Assembly: GCA_963970005.1 (NCBI GenBank)
Contig: CAXAMN010027417.1
Coordinates: 66,102 to 130,101 of the forward strand
Source: Durusdinium trenchii
Lineage: Eukaryota > Sar > Dinophyceae > Suessiales > Symbiodiniaceae
Reading direction: 5' to 3'
Length of the DNA stretch: 64,000 nucleotides
The position numbers and the translations under genes are program-made. How positions within the stretch are numbered: position 1 is the first letter of the stretch; the number at the start of each line of letters is the position of its first letter. Positions 24,397-34,800 of the stretch are shown piece after piece. The notes under the pieces were generated by a model. That model made no database searches and was not told the origin of the DNA. It saw only the letters and a list, made by a program, of their open reading frames with translations.

Positions 24397-27300
24397 ATGG
24401 CAGATGAGGAGTTGCTGAACGCCAAAGTTATTTCACCAGCGGCACCCAGTGCATCCAGCGCGGGCGCACTGGCAGGGGGAGCTGCTGCAGTCAGCCCGAA
24501 GGGAAGAGCACCAAAACCAAAGGCCGCTGAGGTGCGGGAGAAGGACAGGGTGGCAGTGAACAATTCTGTTTAGAGAAAATCGCCAGTGCAAGACGGTTTG
24601 TGCAGGTTGGTTGAGTGGGTTACCGTCCTGTGGACGGCTGAGGCAACAGGACTATAGGCCTCACAGTGTGCTGAATCCAAGACTGGCCGATCGCAATCCA
24701 GACTGCTGTAGCTTTGCCGCGCTTCACTATAGCTCAAGCAGTTCCAGTCTTTAAGGATCCAATGTTTGTGCGTCCAGCGCAGTGACTTGACCCACTGTTG
24801 GGAAGTCCTATCCAACCCGCTCCCCTAATGGCGAGGCAACCAGCAAATACCAGCAATGCGACTAAGATCGAGCATAGCAATCTTCAGCCCTATCGTCCAC
24901 ATCCAACGTTCGCAGTCAGAGAGTATAGGAAGAGCTTGCAGCACGACGCAAGTTCCACATCAGTTTGGAGGCCATCGCTGTTTGGTTGCCTTCTGTTAGG
25001 GTGCCATCCACAAAAGAAACACAAAGAAGCTACACTTGGCGCCAGTCCGGGCCGTTTTGCATTGTCGTCCTTGGTTGTGACCGTTGGCACCCTTACACAT
25101 ATCCACCCACAGCTGCATCGGCATGGGAAATCGGCATTTGAGAGTGTGACATGTTGCAGTGCATCATCTCGCTGCTTTGCTTTACGAACGCTGTTTGGTG
25201 TCTCATTTTGTAAGCCCTACTGGGCCACCACCAGCCGCCAGCCTGCGCCTGGACATGAATCAAACAGCGTTCTCATAAGGGGAACTCAGAAGAGCAATTC
25301 ACACGTCGCCTTGTCACCGCACTGCTGGTGTCAAGCAATGTCCGTTTTAACCTTCAAGGCTGAGACAAAGACCGGGAGACCCTCATCCAGAGATAAATCT
25401 TTAGGCCAAACATCGCTACTAGTAACAAGTGCATCGCTACTAGAAACAAGGGCCTTACTACTAGGAACAAGAAGCTACTAGGAAACAATAATAGAATTTA
25501 ATTAGAATCTAATTAAATCTTTATTAGAATTGAATTAAACATGTCTTTTCAGAGTCAACTTGTCGGTTTACATATAGCTCCCGTTGCCAGAGTAGTATTG
25601 GCCCGAAGGCGTTCGATCTTCGATGTCAACATGGTAAAGGAACCTGTAGACTAGACATTGGATGCCATCGCTCTTAGGTTAGAGGCCACTGCTAGTAGGT
25701 TGGAGGCCATCGCTCTTCGGTTGGAGGCCACTGCTGGTAGGTTGGAGGCCGCCGCTCTTGCGTTGGAGCTGCTGCTAGTAGGTTGGAGGCCATCGCTCTT
25801 ACGTTGGAGCTGCTGCTAGTAGGTTGGAGGCCATTGGAGGCCATCGTTCTTAATTGGAGGCCACTGCTAGCAGTTGGAGGCCATCGCTCTTAGGTTGGAG
25901 GCCACTGCTATAGGTTGGAGGCCAGCGCTCTNNNNNNNNNNGCTAGTAGGTTGGAGGTCATCGCTCTTAGGTTGGAGGCCACTGCTGGTAGGTTGGAGGC
26001 CAATCGCTCTTAGAGTGAGGTTGGAGGCCACTGCTAGTAGGTTGGAGGCCATCGCTTTTAGGTTGGAGGCCACTGCTAGTAGGTAAGAGGCCACCGCTGG
26101 TAGGTTGGAGGCCACCGCTCTTAGGTTGGAGGCCACTGCTAGTAGGTTGGAGGCCGTCGCTCTTAGGTTGGAGGCCACTGCTAGTAGGTTGGAGGCATTT
26201 GGAGGCCATTGCTCGTAGGTCGGAGGCCACTGCTAGTAGGTTGGAGGCCCGTGCTCTTAGGTTGGAGGCCACTGCTAGTAGGTTGGACGCCATCGCTCTT
26301 AGGTTGGAGGCCGCTGCTAGAAGGTTGGAGGTCATCGCTCTTAGGTTGGAGGCCACTGCTAGTAGGTTGGAGGCATTTGGAGGCCAGTGCTCTTAGGTCG
26401 GAGGCCACTGCTAGTAGGTTGGAGGCCCGTGCTCTTAGGTTGGAGGCCACTGCTAGTAGGTTGGACGCCATCGCTCTTAGGTTGGAGGCCGCTGCTAGAA
26501 GGTTGGAGGTCATCGCTCTTAGGTTGGAGGCCGCTGCTAGTAGGTTGGACGCCATCGCTCTTAGGTTGGAGGCCGCTGCTAGTAGGTTGGAGGCCAGCGC
26601 TCTTAGGTTGGAGGCCACTGCTAGTAGGTTGGAGGCCATCGCTCTCAGGTTGGAGGCCGCTGCTAGTAGGTTGGAGGCCAGCGCTCTTAGGTTGGAGGCC
26701 ATTTCTAGTCGGTTGGTAGGCAAGCCGCTGGGCAGTTCCCAGGAGTCACCCCGAAGTCGCGCCCATCGAAAACTGCTGGCAGCCCTCGGAGACTTAGACG
26801 CAGATGCCTTGCATCGGGCCATTCAAGATGCAACCGCTGCGGGTGTGGATGAGGAAGGATTGGCAGCTGTTCAGGCGATTGATGTGGGGCTGTGAAACTG
26901 AAGCTTCCCATCACTTCCATACCAGAAGACCTTTTGTTTTCCTCAAACCTCCGATGAGCCAGAGCATTCCAGAGCGTCAGGTGATTCTCCAAGAGCTCCA
27001 GGCTCCTGGAGCCATTGGCACCCTGGCAGAGCGCCAGCGTGCAGCGGCCAAGCTCGAGGTCCTCGCACAAGATGGTTCTGAAACTGAACTTCAAGACACT
27101 TGCCCAAGAATGCTGAGATATTCAGATTGAGAATGTTTGGGACATTTTGGCGGATGCTTGGGGAAGGTTCAACACATTTCAGCACTTTGACTCTATGAAG
27201 CTCACAGGATAAAGACAAAAAGTGACTAAAGTGTTGCACCAACTTTTGGGAGCCGATCAACCTGAAGGAAAGCATACAATTCCCATTCAATACATGTTTT

Positions 27301-30300
27301 CAATTGTTTTCAGCTCCTGCCCCTTTTTGGGCGAGTGGACATCACCTTGGTCAGTTCAAAAAAGCATCTCATCCATTGGCAAGAAACCTCAACACTCAAC
27401 GCATTCACTGGCGCTGGCCCATAGCAATAGCAGAAGAAAGGCGCAGAGGGACCCATTCTTACTTGCATTCTTGAGTCTTGTTTGCGAAGATTGGTTGAAA
27501 GTTGAAAGTGATTCTATTCCCTGCACCATCCTGCATCGCATCCTGCATCGCTGCAGTCACACTAGTGTTAGCAAGCATCACGTCACATACTGCACGTCGC
27601 TGCGCTGAGCTCAAAGTGCCGAATTTGAGGAAGCCATTTTGGAAGCTATTGACGTTGGGTTTCTCGGCGGCACATCCCACACCTGCGGAGTCTCATGGGT
27701 TTGTTGGAAGTGCTATTTGGCATGTGACATTGGCCACCCATGCACAGTCGACTGGGACGGATTTCCAGGGTGTTGATTCGAATACGGCGCATATGTGGAT
27801 CTCTTTTGAGATGTTCCATGATTTTCAACCCATCAGCATTGCCACATTGTTACAAAGCCATTCTCCTTTGGTTCGTGACGCGTTGTGCCAACATGTGGCG
27901 ATGTAGGCTGGAGGACGGCTTCGCTTTGGCGGAGGCTGCCTTGGACCGGAAGCGCTTGGAGCGGCATGAGATCATGGAGGCCTTGGTGGCCACCATGGAG
28001 GCTGCAAGAGTGGAACAATGTAAATTACTCATCGCTATTAGAATGAAGGCCATCGCTATTGGGTTGGAAACTGCAAGAATGCAAGACGAGACCATCAAAA
28101 GAGTTTTAAGAAGTGTTGCACTTTCGGATAGGCAGTCTTGTCAGCCCAAGAGACGTGTGCAATTGTCATGCGCTGCCAAACCAAGCCTTGCATGAGCGGA
28201 ATGGAAAGAAGAGCATGTGGGAAAGCAGTCGTGTCGGTCCAAGACGACATAAAACACACAATGCACATGCATTCATCACGGTGGCAGATATGTTTGCCGT
28301 CCATCGACAGAATATCAACAATTACAATATTAGTATAAATCATTTTTGAATTACTTAGGCATCACAAACATTACCTTGAATCATTGATGTGAGCAACATT
28401 CAGCAAATGTCAAAGCTCGTAATCAAGAACACAGGTAACGCTCACCTTCAATGTCTGCGGAAGCGAGGGGAGCTCCCCCAAAGAGATGCCCCACTAGAAT
28501 CACTAGAAAATGACCGATGAACACTCTCCCGAGTATATGTCTTTGTTTTTGTTGATTTGCACAGCCAAATTCTTCACATTTCCTTTTCTAGACGCATGTG
28601 CAACTTGAGATGCAGTGCAGTTTCGCAGTTTCCTTCAAGATTTTTGCACTCTTAGTGCCTCCTCGCACGTTTTGAACGCTGATGCTGGACACTGCACGTT
28701 GATGCCAAATGTCTCTCCTGAAGATTTGGGCTTGAGTTTGAGTTGAAATTGACCTGGCATACTTTGCAAAAGGGTTCGATCAAAACAGGGCATGCATCAG
28801 CCAACGGGACTCCGATAGTCCAAAAGAGAGTCTCTCTTTTTGAGTATATAAAAACGCAACAGCACAAGTGAAAGTTGGGTTGGGAGCACACAAGAACTGA
28901 ATAGTCATCTCCTTCTGGTGCCACAAGTGTGGGGGATCACGCAGTGAATACCGACATGATAGCTATGATGCCCCCGACTAGACTGACTAGACCGGTCCGT
29001 GACTTGCGTCACACAACCCTGCAACCTCCCCTTGAGGTGGCTTCCTTTTGAGTGAAGTTTTCCTTTGTAGTGTTTGTGCGCATACGTACACCAGCAAGGT
29101 CGAAACCAATCCTCACTCAGTAAAGAAATGCCATGCCCCGCTTTCCGCAGAAGTCCGGAGTTGTCCAACTTGTGGAATGCGACGGGGGGCTCGAGCTCCT
29201 CCATGAGTCAAACGCATGCTAAGACATGAGAGTGCAGAAGATGACAGGTGCACATAAAGCCAGTATGGATCCTTGAGAACGTCGGGAGTATCTCTGCATG
29301 GATATCTGCATGAGCACCCTCTGGTCCGTGTTCCTTCTTTCAGCACCTTCATTGGCCGGAGGTGGTGGTCATCAGCGCCGAGCAAGACAGCGTGAACGGC
29401 CCTGGCTGCTGTGCGCCGGAGCAGTTGGAAGCTCTTGCAGATGCGTTGGTGGAGGCCAAGGGAGTGGCAATTCCTGGTGAGGAGGTTGCTTGGCCAAGCA
29501 ACATGCTGGGACGTCCTTGCTCCTAGTAGCGATGCCAGGAGCCCCTAGTAGCGTCCTTGCTCCTAGTAGCGACGTTGGCTGGCAACATGCAAAATGTTTG
29601 TGAATTTGTGGTCATTATGTTCCGCCCATCATGTTGTGAGGGTTTTTGTGTCAAGCCAGTAATCAAGAGATATCAAGAGCACATTTTGAATTGGCATTTG
29701 ACCGTACTGTCAGTGGTTTACTGTCATGCATGATGTCTCATAGCCAGGCATTGCTTCAGAGCTGAAAGTGTCACAACTTACACAAGACATAAAAAGATTG
29801 AAAGCATATCATATGATGCTTAAGTATATTATATGCATATCTTATATGTGCCTACATCGGCTTACCTTGTCAGTTGTGTTTCTTCTGAACGCCAAGGAGC
29901 TCTTGAACTGTGCGACTCGCCTGCTGGAGTTCGAACTGAAACGCTCAGAGGCTGTTCGGACATTGAATGTCCGTTTGCGACAGCATGCACAGGAAATGGA
30001 CGCTCGGTCATCGGTCAGCAGTGCAAGGTACTGGTGATTTTGTTCGATTGATGAAGGTATTCTGATCACACATCTTTTTGTGTGCACCCACAGAGCTGCG
30101 GTAACTGCGACGTTCGATTTGTCCAGGAAAAGATTGTTGAATATTTTCAAGCTTCCATTGGGCAAGTGCCTTCGGGCGGCAACCCAAAAGAGCGAGCCAC
30201 GGCAAAGCTTGAAGAGGTCTTGGAAAGTGCATCTCAGGGCAATCCTCAATGGACTCGTCAATCATTCCTGAGAAGAGGCCGCAGCCACCACCAAAACGGA

Positions 30301-31374
30301 ACCAACATCATCCCGAGGTTTCCAAAGTTAAACGGCTATTGTGTTGGTTAGGTCTCTTCAGTCTTAATATGGTTTTGATTGTTTTATGTCCTTGGTCCTT
30401 GAACTGGAAGCATGATTGGCCCACCCCTCTTCGAGGCAGCCGCCGGACCAAAATGGAAACCCCCTCTCGAGAGCTTGTGACAGCCAGCGTGGCAGAAGAA
30501 TCGCCAGCTTTGCCTGGTGCCTCTGGCCTCCGAGCAGCAAAAGATCTCCGTCCTGACCTCAAAGCCTTAGCTGAGAAGCCGGACAGATGGAATGGGATGG
30601 AATGGGAGTGGACAGCTTGCTGGGCACATTTGGGCACCAAAATGTCGTGCGCTATATATGTTTGTCACCCAAAAAAAAAGGGGGGGGGGCTAGGATAGAC
30701 CTGTCACTTGCCAAATGCGCAAAGCATCGTGGAGCCCCTTTCTTGTCCTGATGTTGTCCTTTTCCCGTTATTTGTTGTTTGTTGAAATGTGTTCATTTCA
30801 CATCCTGTTCCATTCATTGAAACCAGTGACTCTGTGAGTGTCACCAGGAGGTGGTTGCCCCAAAACCTGCAGCCTTTGCGGTGTCGGCGCCAGCACCCGT
30901 GGCCAGCCGTTCAGACTTGGTCTCGGGGCCAAGCTTCGGCGCTGCATCAGCTTCGCCGAGCGATTTCGTTTGGAATTATTCACGGTCTTTCTTGGTCCAA
31001 TTTGTGGAACGGGAGGCAAAAGCCATCCAATGGAAAAGTTAAAAGTGTGATATATGTTCGTGCGTGTCTTGTGTTTGTGTGTGTGTCCAATTCTTTTACC
31101 ATAAATGCCTTCAGTGTGATGCAGATGTTGCAACATGTCCAGCGTCGTTTCTTCAGGAAGCATCGCCCATAGCTCCACACCAATGGCCTCTCCTCAATCT
31201 TCCACGCTTGGCTACCCAGCCACGCCAGCTACACCGGCTACACCAGCATCATCAACTCCACCGCCTGCATCAACGTCGAGCACTCCAACTGCCTCGCCAG
31301 GTGTTCAAATTGGTCGCGCCAAGGGGGTGCCAGTAGGACGACCCAAAAGCTCGGCCACTGGAGGTCTGTTCTGA
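24397..31374 (+). CDS. Unrecognised gene: Ala-rich helical protein with Ser/Thr/Pro/Ala tail
   Basis: A probable N-terminus lies at 24397-24531 (MADEELLNAKVISPAAPSAS, ending KPKAAE before GTGCGG). Phase-0 exons with helical character follow: 26725-26874 (LLAALGDLDADALHRAIQDA, TAAGVDEEGLAAVQ; GC donor), 26981-27058 (VILQELQAPGAIGTLAERQR), 27907-28020 (LEDGFALAEAALDRKRLERH), 29362-29475 (APEQLEALADALVEAKG), 29897-30013 (ELLNCATRLLEFELKRSEAV) and 30094-30237 (KIVEYFQASIGQVPSGG, ERATAKLEEVLESASQ). Later exons are about 30457-30600 (METPSRELVTASVAEESPAL), 30848-30967 (VVAPKPAAFAVSAPAPVASR) and about 31158-31374 (Ser/Thr/Pro/Ala-rich, ending KSSATGGLF). The leucine/alanine pattern suggests helix bundles or coiled coils and a disordered tail. 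No catalytic motif is visible, and some joints between exons remain unproved. Confidence 0.55.
25424..25487. repeat. Dispersed modular repeat
   Basis: ATCGCTACTAGTAACAAGTG, CATCGCTACTAGAAACAAGG and TACTAGGAACAAGAAGCTAC lie about 170 bp before the 21-bp heptad array, inside the same gene. Confidence 0.85.
25660..26720. repeat. Array of 21-bp units encoding leucine heptads
   Basis: Roughly fifty units alternate between TTGGAGGCCATCGCTCTTAGG and TTGGAGGCCACTGCTAGTAGG. Because 21 bp equals seven codons, every frame on both strands repeats. One + frame gives LEAIALRLEATASRLEA (heptads), another GWRPLLVGWRPSLL, and one - frame NLLAVASNLRAMAS. From 26209 to 26724 the heptad frame is unbroken and continues into the exon at 26725. 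Indels break the frame upstream. A 10-N gap lies at 25932-25941, so copy number in the assembly may be wrong. Confidence 0.93.
25932..25941. other. Assembly gap (10 N)
   Basis: Ten N bases lie inside the 21-bp array; the true gap length is unknown. Confidence 0.99.
29513..29575. repeat. Dispersed modular repeat, reverse orientation
   Basis: GTCCTTGCTCCTAGTAGCGA, TGCCAGGAGCCCCTAGTAGC and a second GTCCTTGCTCCTAGTAGCGA form a tight run in an intron. Confidence 0.85.
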
Positions 31375-31860
31375 AAAAGGATCGCAAGTGCATCGGCACG
31401 TTCGTAACAAGTGCATTGCTACTTAACAAGAAGCTACTAGGAACAAAGGGCATCGCTACTAGTAGCTCCTGGCCATACGACTAGTAACAAGAAGCTACTA
31501 GTAGCAGATGTTCGCTGACTTTGACACTTGAGTGCATGCTTTTGTCAAGAGAGACTGGAAGAGTTGGGTGGGAGGTTTTCAAGGATCACAGCAAGGCCTA
31601 AGCCGGGGCGGCGTGGCGGCTTTGTACACATAATGGCAAGACTTGCAAGCAAAAGACAAGTTCGAGTTGCACCCACTGTTAGAACAGTTTCACATTTGCT
31701 GCTCAACGGAACTGAGTTGCAGTTACACCCCCCAACAGAAATTCAGGACAGGCATAGAACGGAGGCACCAAAGCTCAGCGTTTGCGGTCGTGTAGATTTG
31801 TGTGGCCATTCGCCCATCCATGGCCGAAAGTGCGACCTCATCTTCTGATGACATGGGGCA
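31375..31860. other. Short intergenic spacer
   Basis: A GCTACTAG-type repeat block fills 31398-31508. The frame RLEELGGRFSRITARPKPGR at about 31550-31610 could be a 5' exon of the kinase gene or chance. No other feature is seen. Confidence 0.4.
31398..31508. repeat. Dispersed modular repeat
   Basis: ACAAGAAGCTACTAGGAACA, AAGGGCATCGCTACTAGTAG, CTCCTGGCCATACGACTAGT and AACAAGAAGCTACTAGTAGC fill the spacer just after the alanine-rich helical gene. Confidence 0.86.
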
Positions 31861-34800
31861 ATGGATGGGCGAAGCCGTAGCAGGGCCAATGAGGCCAAGG
31901 AACCTGCACCAGCCGCAGAACTGCTGCGCGCGGCCCAGGAAGAAGAAGACACCGAGGAAGATGTACCTAGGCTTTTGCCTTCAGTTTTGAATATTTGGGT
32001 GCCAGCAACCCTGGACTTGCAGTTGGATTTTTCTACCTTCCTCACTTCCGTTCTTCCAGTTGAAGGTGCATTTTCCGTGGCGAGCAGGGATGGTGCTGGA
32101 CTGCCGATATCAACTACAGGAGCTCTTGGGTGATGGAGCCTTTGGACGAGTGTTGAAAGCCCGTGACTTGCAAGAGGACCGTGATGTGGCACTTAAGGCG
32201 CAGCCGAGCATGTTGTACACAGTAGGCCCATTGCAGGAAGCGTGTCCAAGTCATACCATGGGCCATACAGATGGCCACAGTATGGGCCTTCCAGGCCTTC
32301 CATTTTGAGTTCATGAAATGCGAAGTCTACCAGCCTGGGGGGTCGAGGGCTTCAATCCTTCAACCCAAACTTTATGTGTTCTAGACGTGAAAGGACGTAC
32401 ATGTTAGTCCTGGATTGATGATGACACTTACCATTGAAAACCTGGCGCCTTACGTCAACCCACGGCAGGTGATCCGGGATGTCGAAAGATACCGGGAGAA
32501 TGCCGAGATTGAAGCAAATATTCTTTTGGACCTCCGTGTGGCTGATCCTGAGAATGTCTCCAACTGCCTGCGGCTCTACAACGCCTTTCTCCACAACGAT
32601 GCCTACTACTGCTTGGTATGCGAGCTTTTGGGGGAATCGCTGTATGACTTTTTGAAGCTGAATGGCTACCGTGGGTATTGGCTGCAGGTGCGGTCATGTG
32701 CAGTTGAGGTGGGTTGATAGAGGATGGCAGGTCTAATGTATTCTTTGCATTTCTTTGCGTATCAAGCTTTGGGCAGGCATTACTCAGTCGCCAAGCCGAG
32801 AAGCGAAGCGGTGGTTGTTGGGTTTTCTGGGGAAGGCATGGAAATGCATTCCCACGAGTGAGTATGTGGTGTATAGAATGCGACTCATCTCCGGAAGGAC
32901 ATCCAGGCCTTTACCATCCAAAGCCTCCAAGCACTCAAGTTCATCCATGGACTCACCCTGACCCACACTGATCTGAAGCCTGAAACTCGACTGGAACCAG
33001 TGAAATAGAGATCCTCAAATAGATTGTTTTGCAATGTTCATTGACAATTGACTTTACCATCTATTTGGGGAATGATGAAATCATGTAGATGCTTTGTGCT
33101 GTGTGTTTTTTTCCTTCTTGGCCCTGAGCAACAGTGGCCGAGGAAAACATCTTGCTGCAAACCCTCGAGGTGCCACGCGTCTCCACCTTCCCAAGGGGAG
33201 ACTTGCAACCTCCTTCGCCAAGGCATGCCGAAAGAGGAGGGTGACAGAGTCGCAGTGTCACTGGTCTGGAGGTGGTTTGGGAGGCAAATTAGGGCAAATA
33301 TATAAGTGTTGGAACTCAAACTTGTGTGTGTCTGTGTGAGACCTGTTTGTGCAGTCGTGGTAGAGGTGCATGCTGCCCGGCCTAACCTGTTGACCAGAGC
33401 AAGACACTGTCATGTGCATGAATAGGAACGGCGTGATATGGTCTGATCATATGTGAACCACAATTATATGTAAGTCTTGCTGCTTTCCTCCTGACTCCAC
33501 CCCATGTCGAGAATATTGGAAGTGCTAAAGTTATAGTTCAAGCATTTCTGAGAGGTATGCGAATCTCCCATACGTGCGGCCATTCACCAACTTGGTCAAG
33601 CTTGTCGACTTTGGGAGTGCCACCTACGACACTGGGGCCAAGTAAGAGTAGGACCTGAGTAGGACGAGGTCCATGTAAGAGTCATCAACCAAAAACCGAG
33701 CATCCTTCCATTACTGGCATTCTATTAGGGCGGTGCCAAGTAAACATTGCAAACATTATCTGGAACTCCTTATGGGCCGAAGACACCTGAAACAAACATG
33801 AGCAAACAAAACATTGCGGTCATATGTTCAGACTAGTAACTTAGTAAGCCGTGCGCTGCGTAAGTCTATGTTTTAAGATGGGCCTGGAGGCACATGGGCA
33901 GTTGGAACGGGCGAGTAATCACTATCCTCGGGTTAGTGACGCCTAGTACAAGAGCAAAATGGCCGAGGTGGATATGCATCACTCGTCAGTGATACAGACA
34001 CGCCAGTATCGCTCTCCAGAAGTGATTTTGCACATGGGATGGAGCGAAGCATGGCTGGAAAGTTTTGGCAAATTTGGTCACAAACAGTTTTACATCAACT
34101 CCAGCCAGTGATGGATTCTCCAAAGACGTGACAAAGTATGACGAGATGCTTTGCTGCTATCAGATGCTATCAGTTAATATAAAAGCCCACTGTAGTACCC
34201 CAGGACTCTTAGCATTTGCTGTCAATCAATTGCATCCAGTTCGGGAAACGGTTGATGTTTGCTGAGCTTGAACGCCAAAGGACAAAGCTGATCTATGGAG
34301 CTTAGGCTGCACCTTGCCTGAAAAGGCTAGGTATGGTTGCGCTCTTGGGAATGTTTCCCTACGATCTCAGGTATCCTTTGGGAGCTCTACAGTGGTAGCA
34401 TGCTCTTTGAGACTCACAACAGCGAAGAACACTTAGCATCTTGACAATTGCAGCGGTTCCTGTTGAGCCCGTCACCATGCGCGCACGCACGCCAAAAGAA
34501 AAATAACAATATAATATATTAAATACGAAAGCCAGCCGATAGGCTAGGCTTGAGCTCTTAGAGCGAACGAAGTGAGTTAAGGGGGTGTGGGGGGGGAGGG
34601 CGCGAAAGGCACCTTTTGAGAGGGTGAGAGCGCTCCAAAGCGAGGGTCAGAAAAGCAGTGAAAATGGGGTCTGGTGATTCGCGAGTGATGCAATGGACGC
34701 CGAGTAGTGCATCATTGGCATGATGAAGGGGTCTGGAGACAATTTTTCTAGTCCTGAGCAGGGCATAGGGACTGTGTAGCTCTGATCATACCAAGAAGGA

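Noticed and set aside
26181-26822. Long minus-strand ORF (NLLAAASNLRAMAS-type repeats)
   Set aside because: It is the antisense reading of the 21-bp array; all frames are open because the unit length is a multiple of three.
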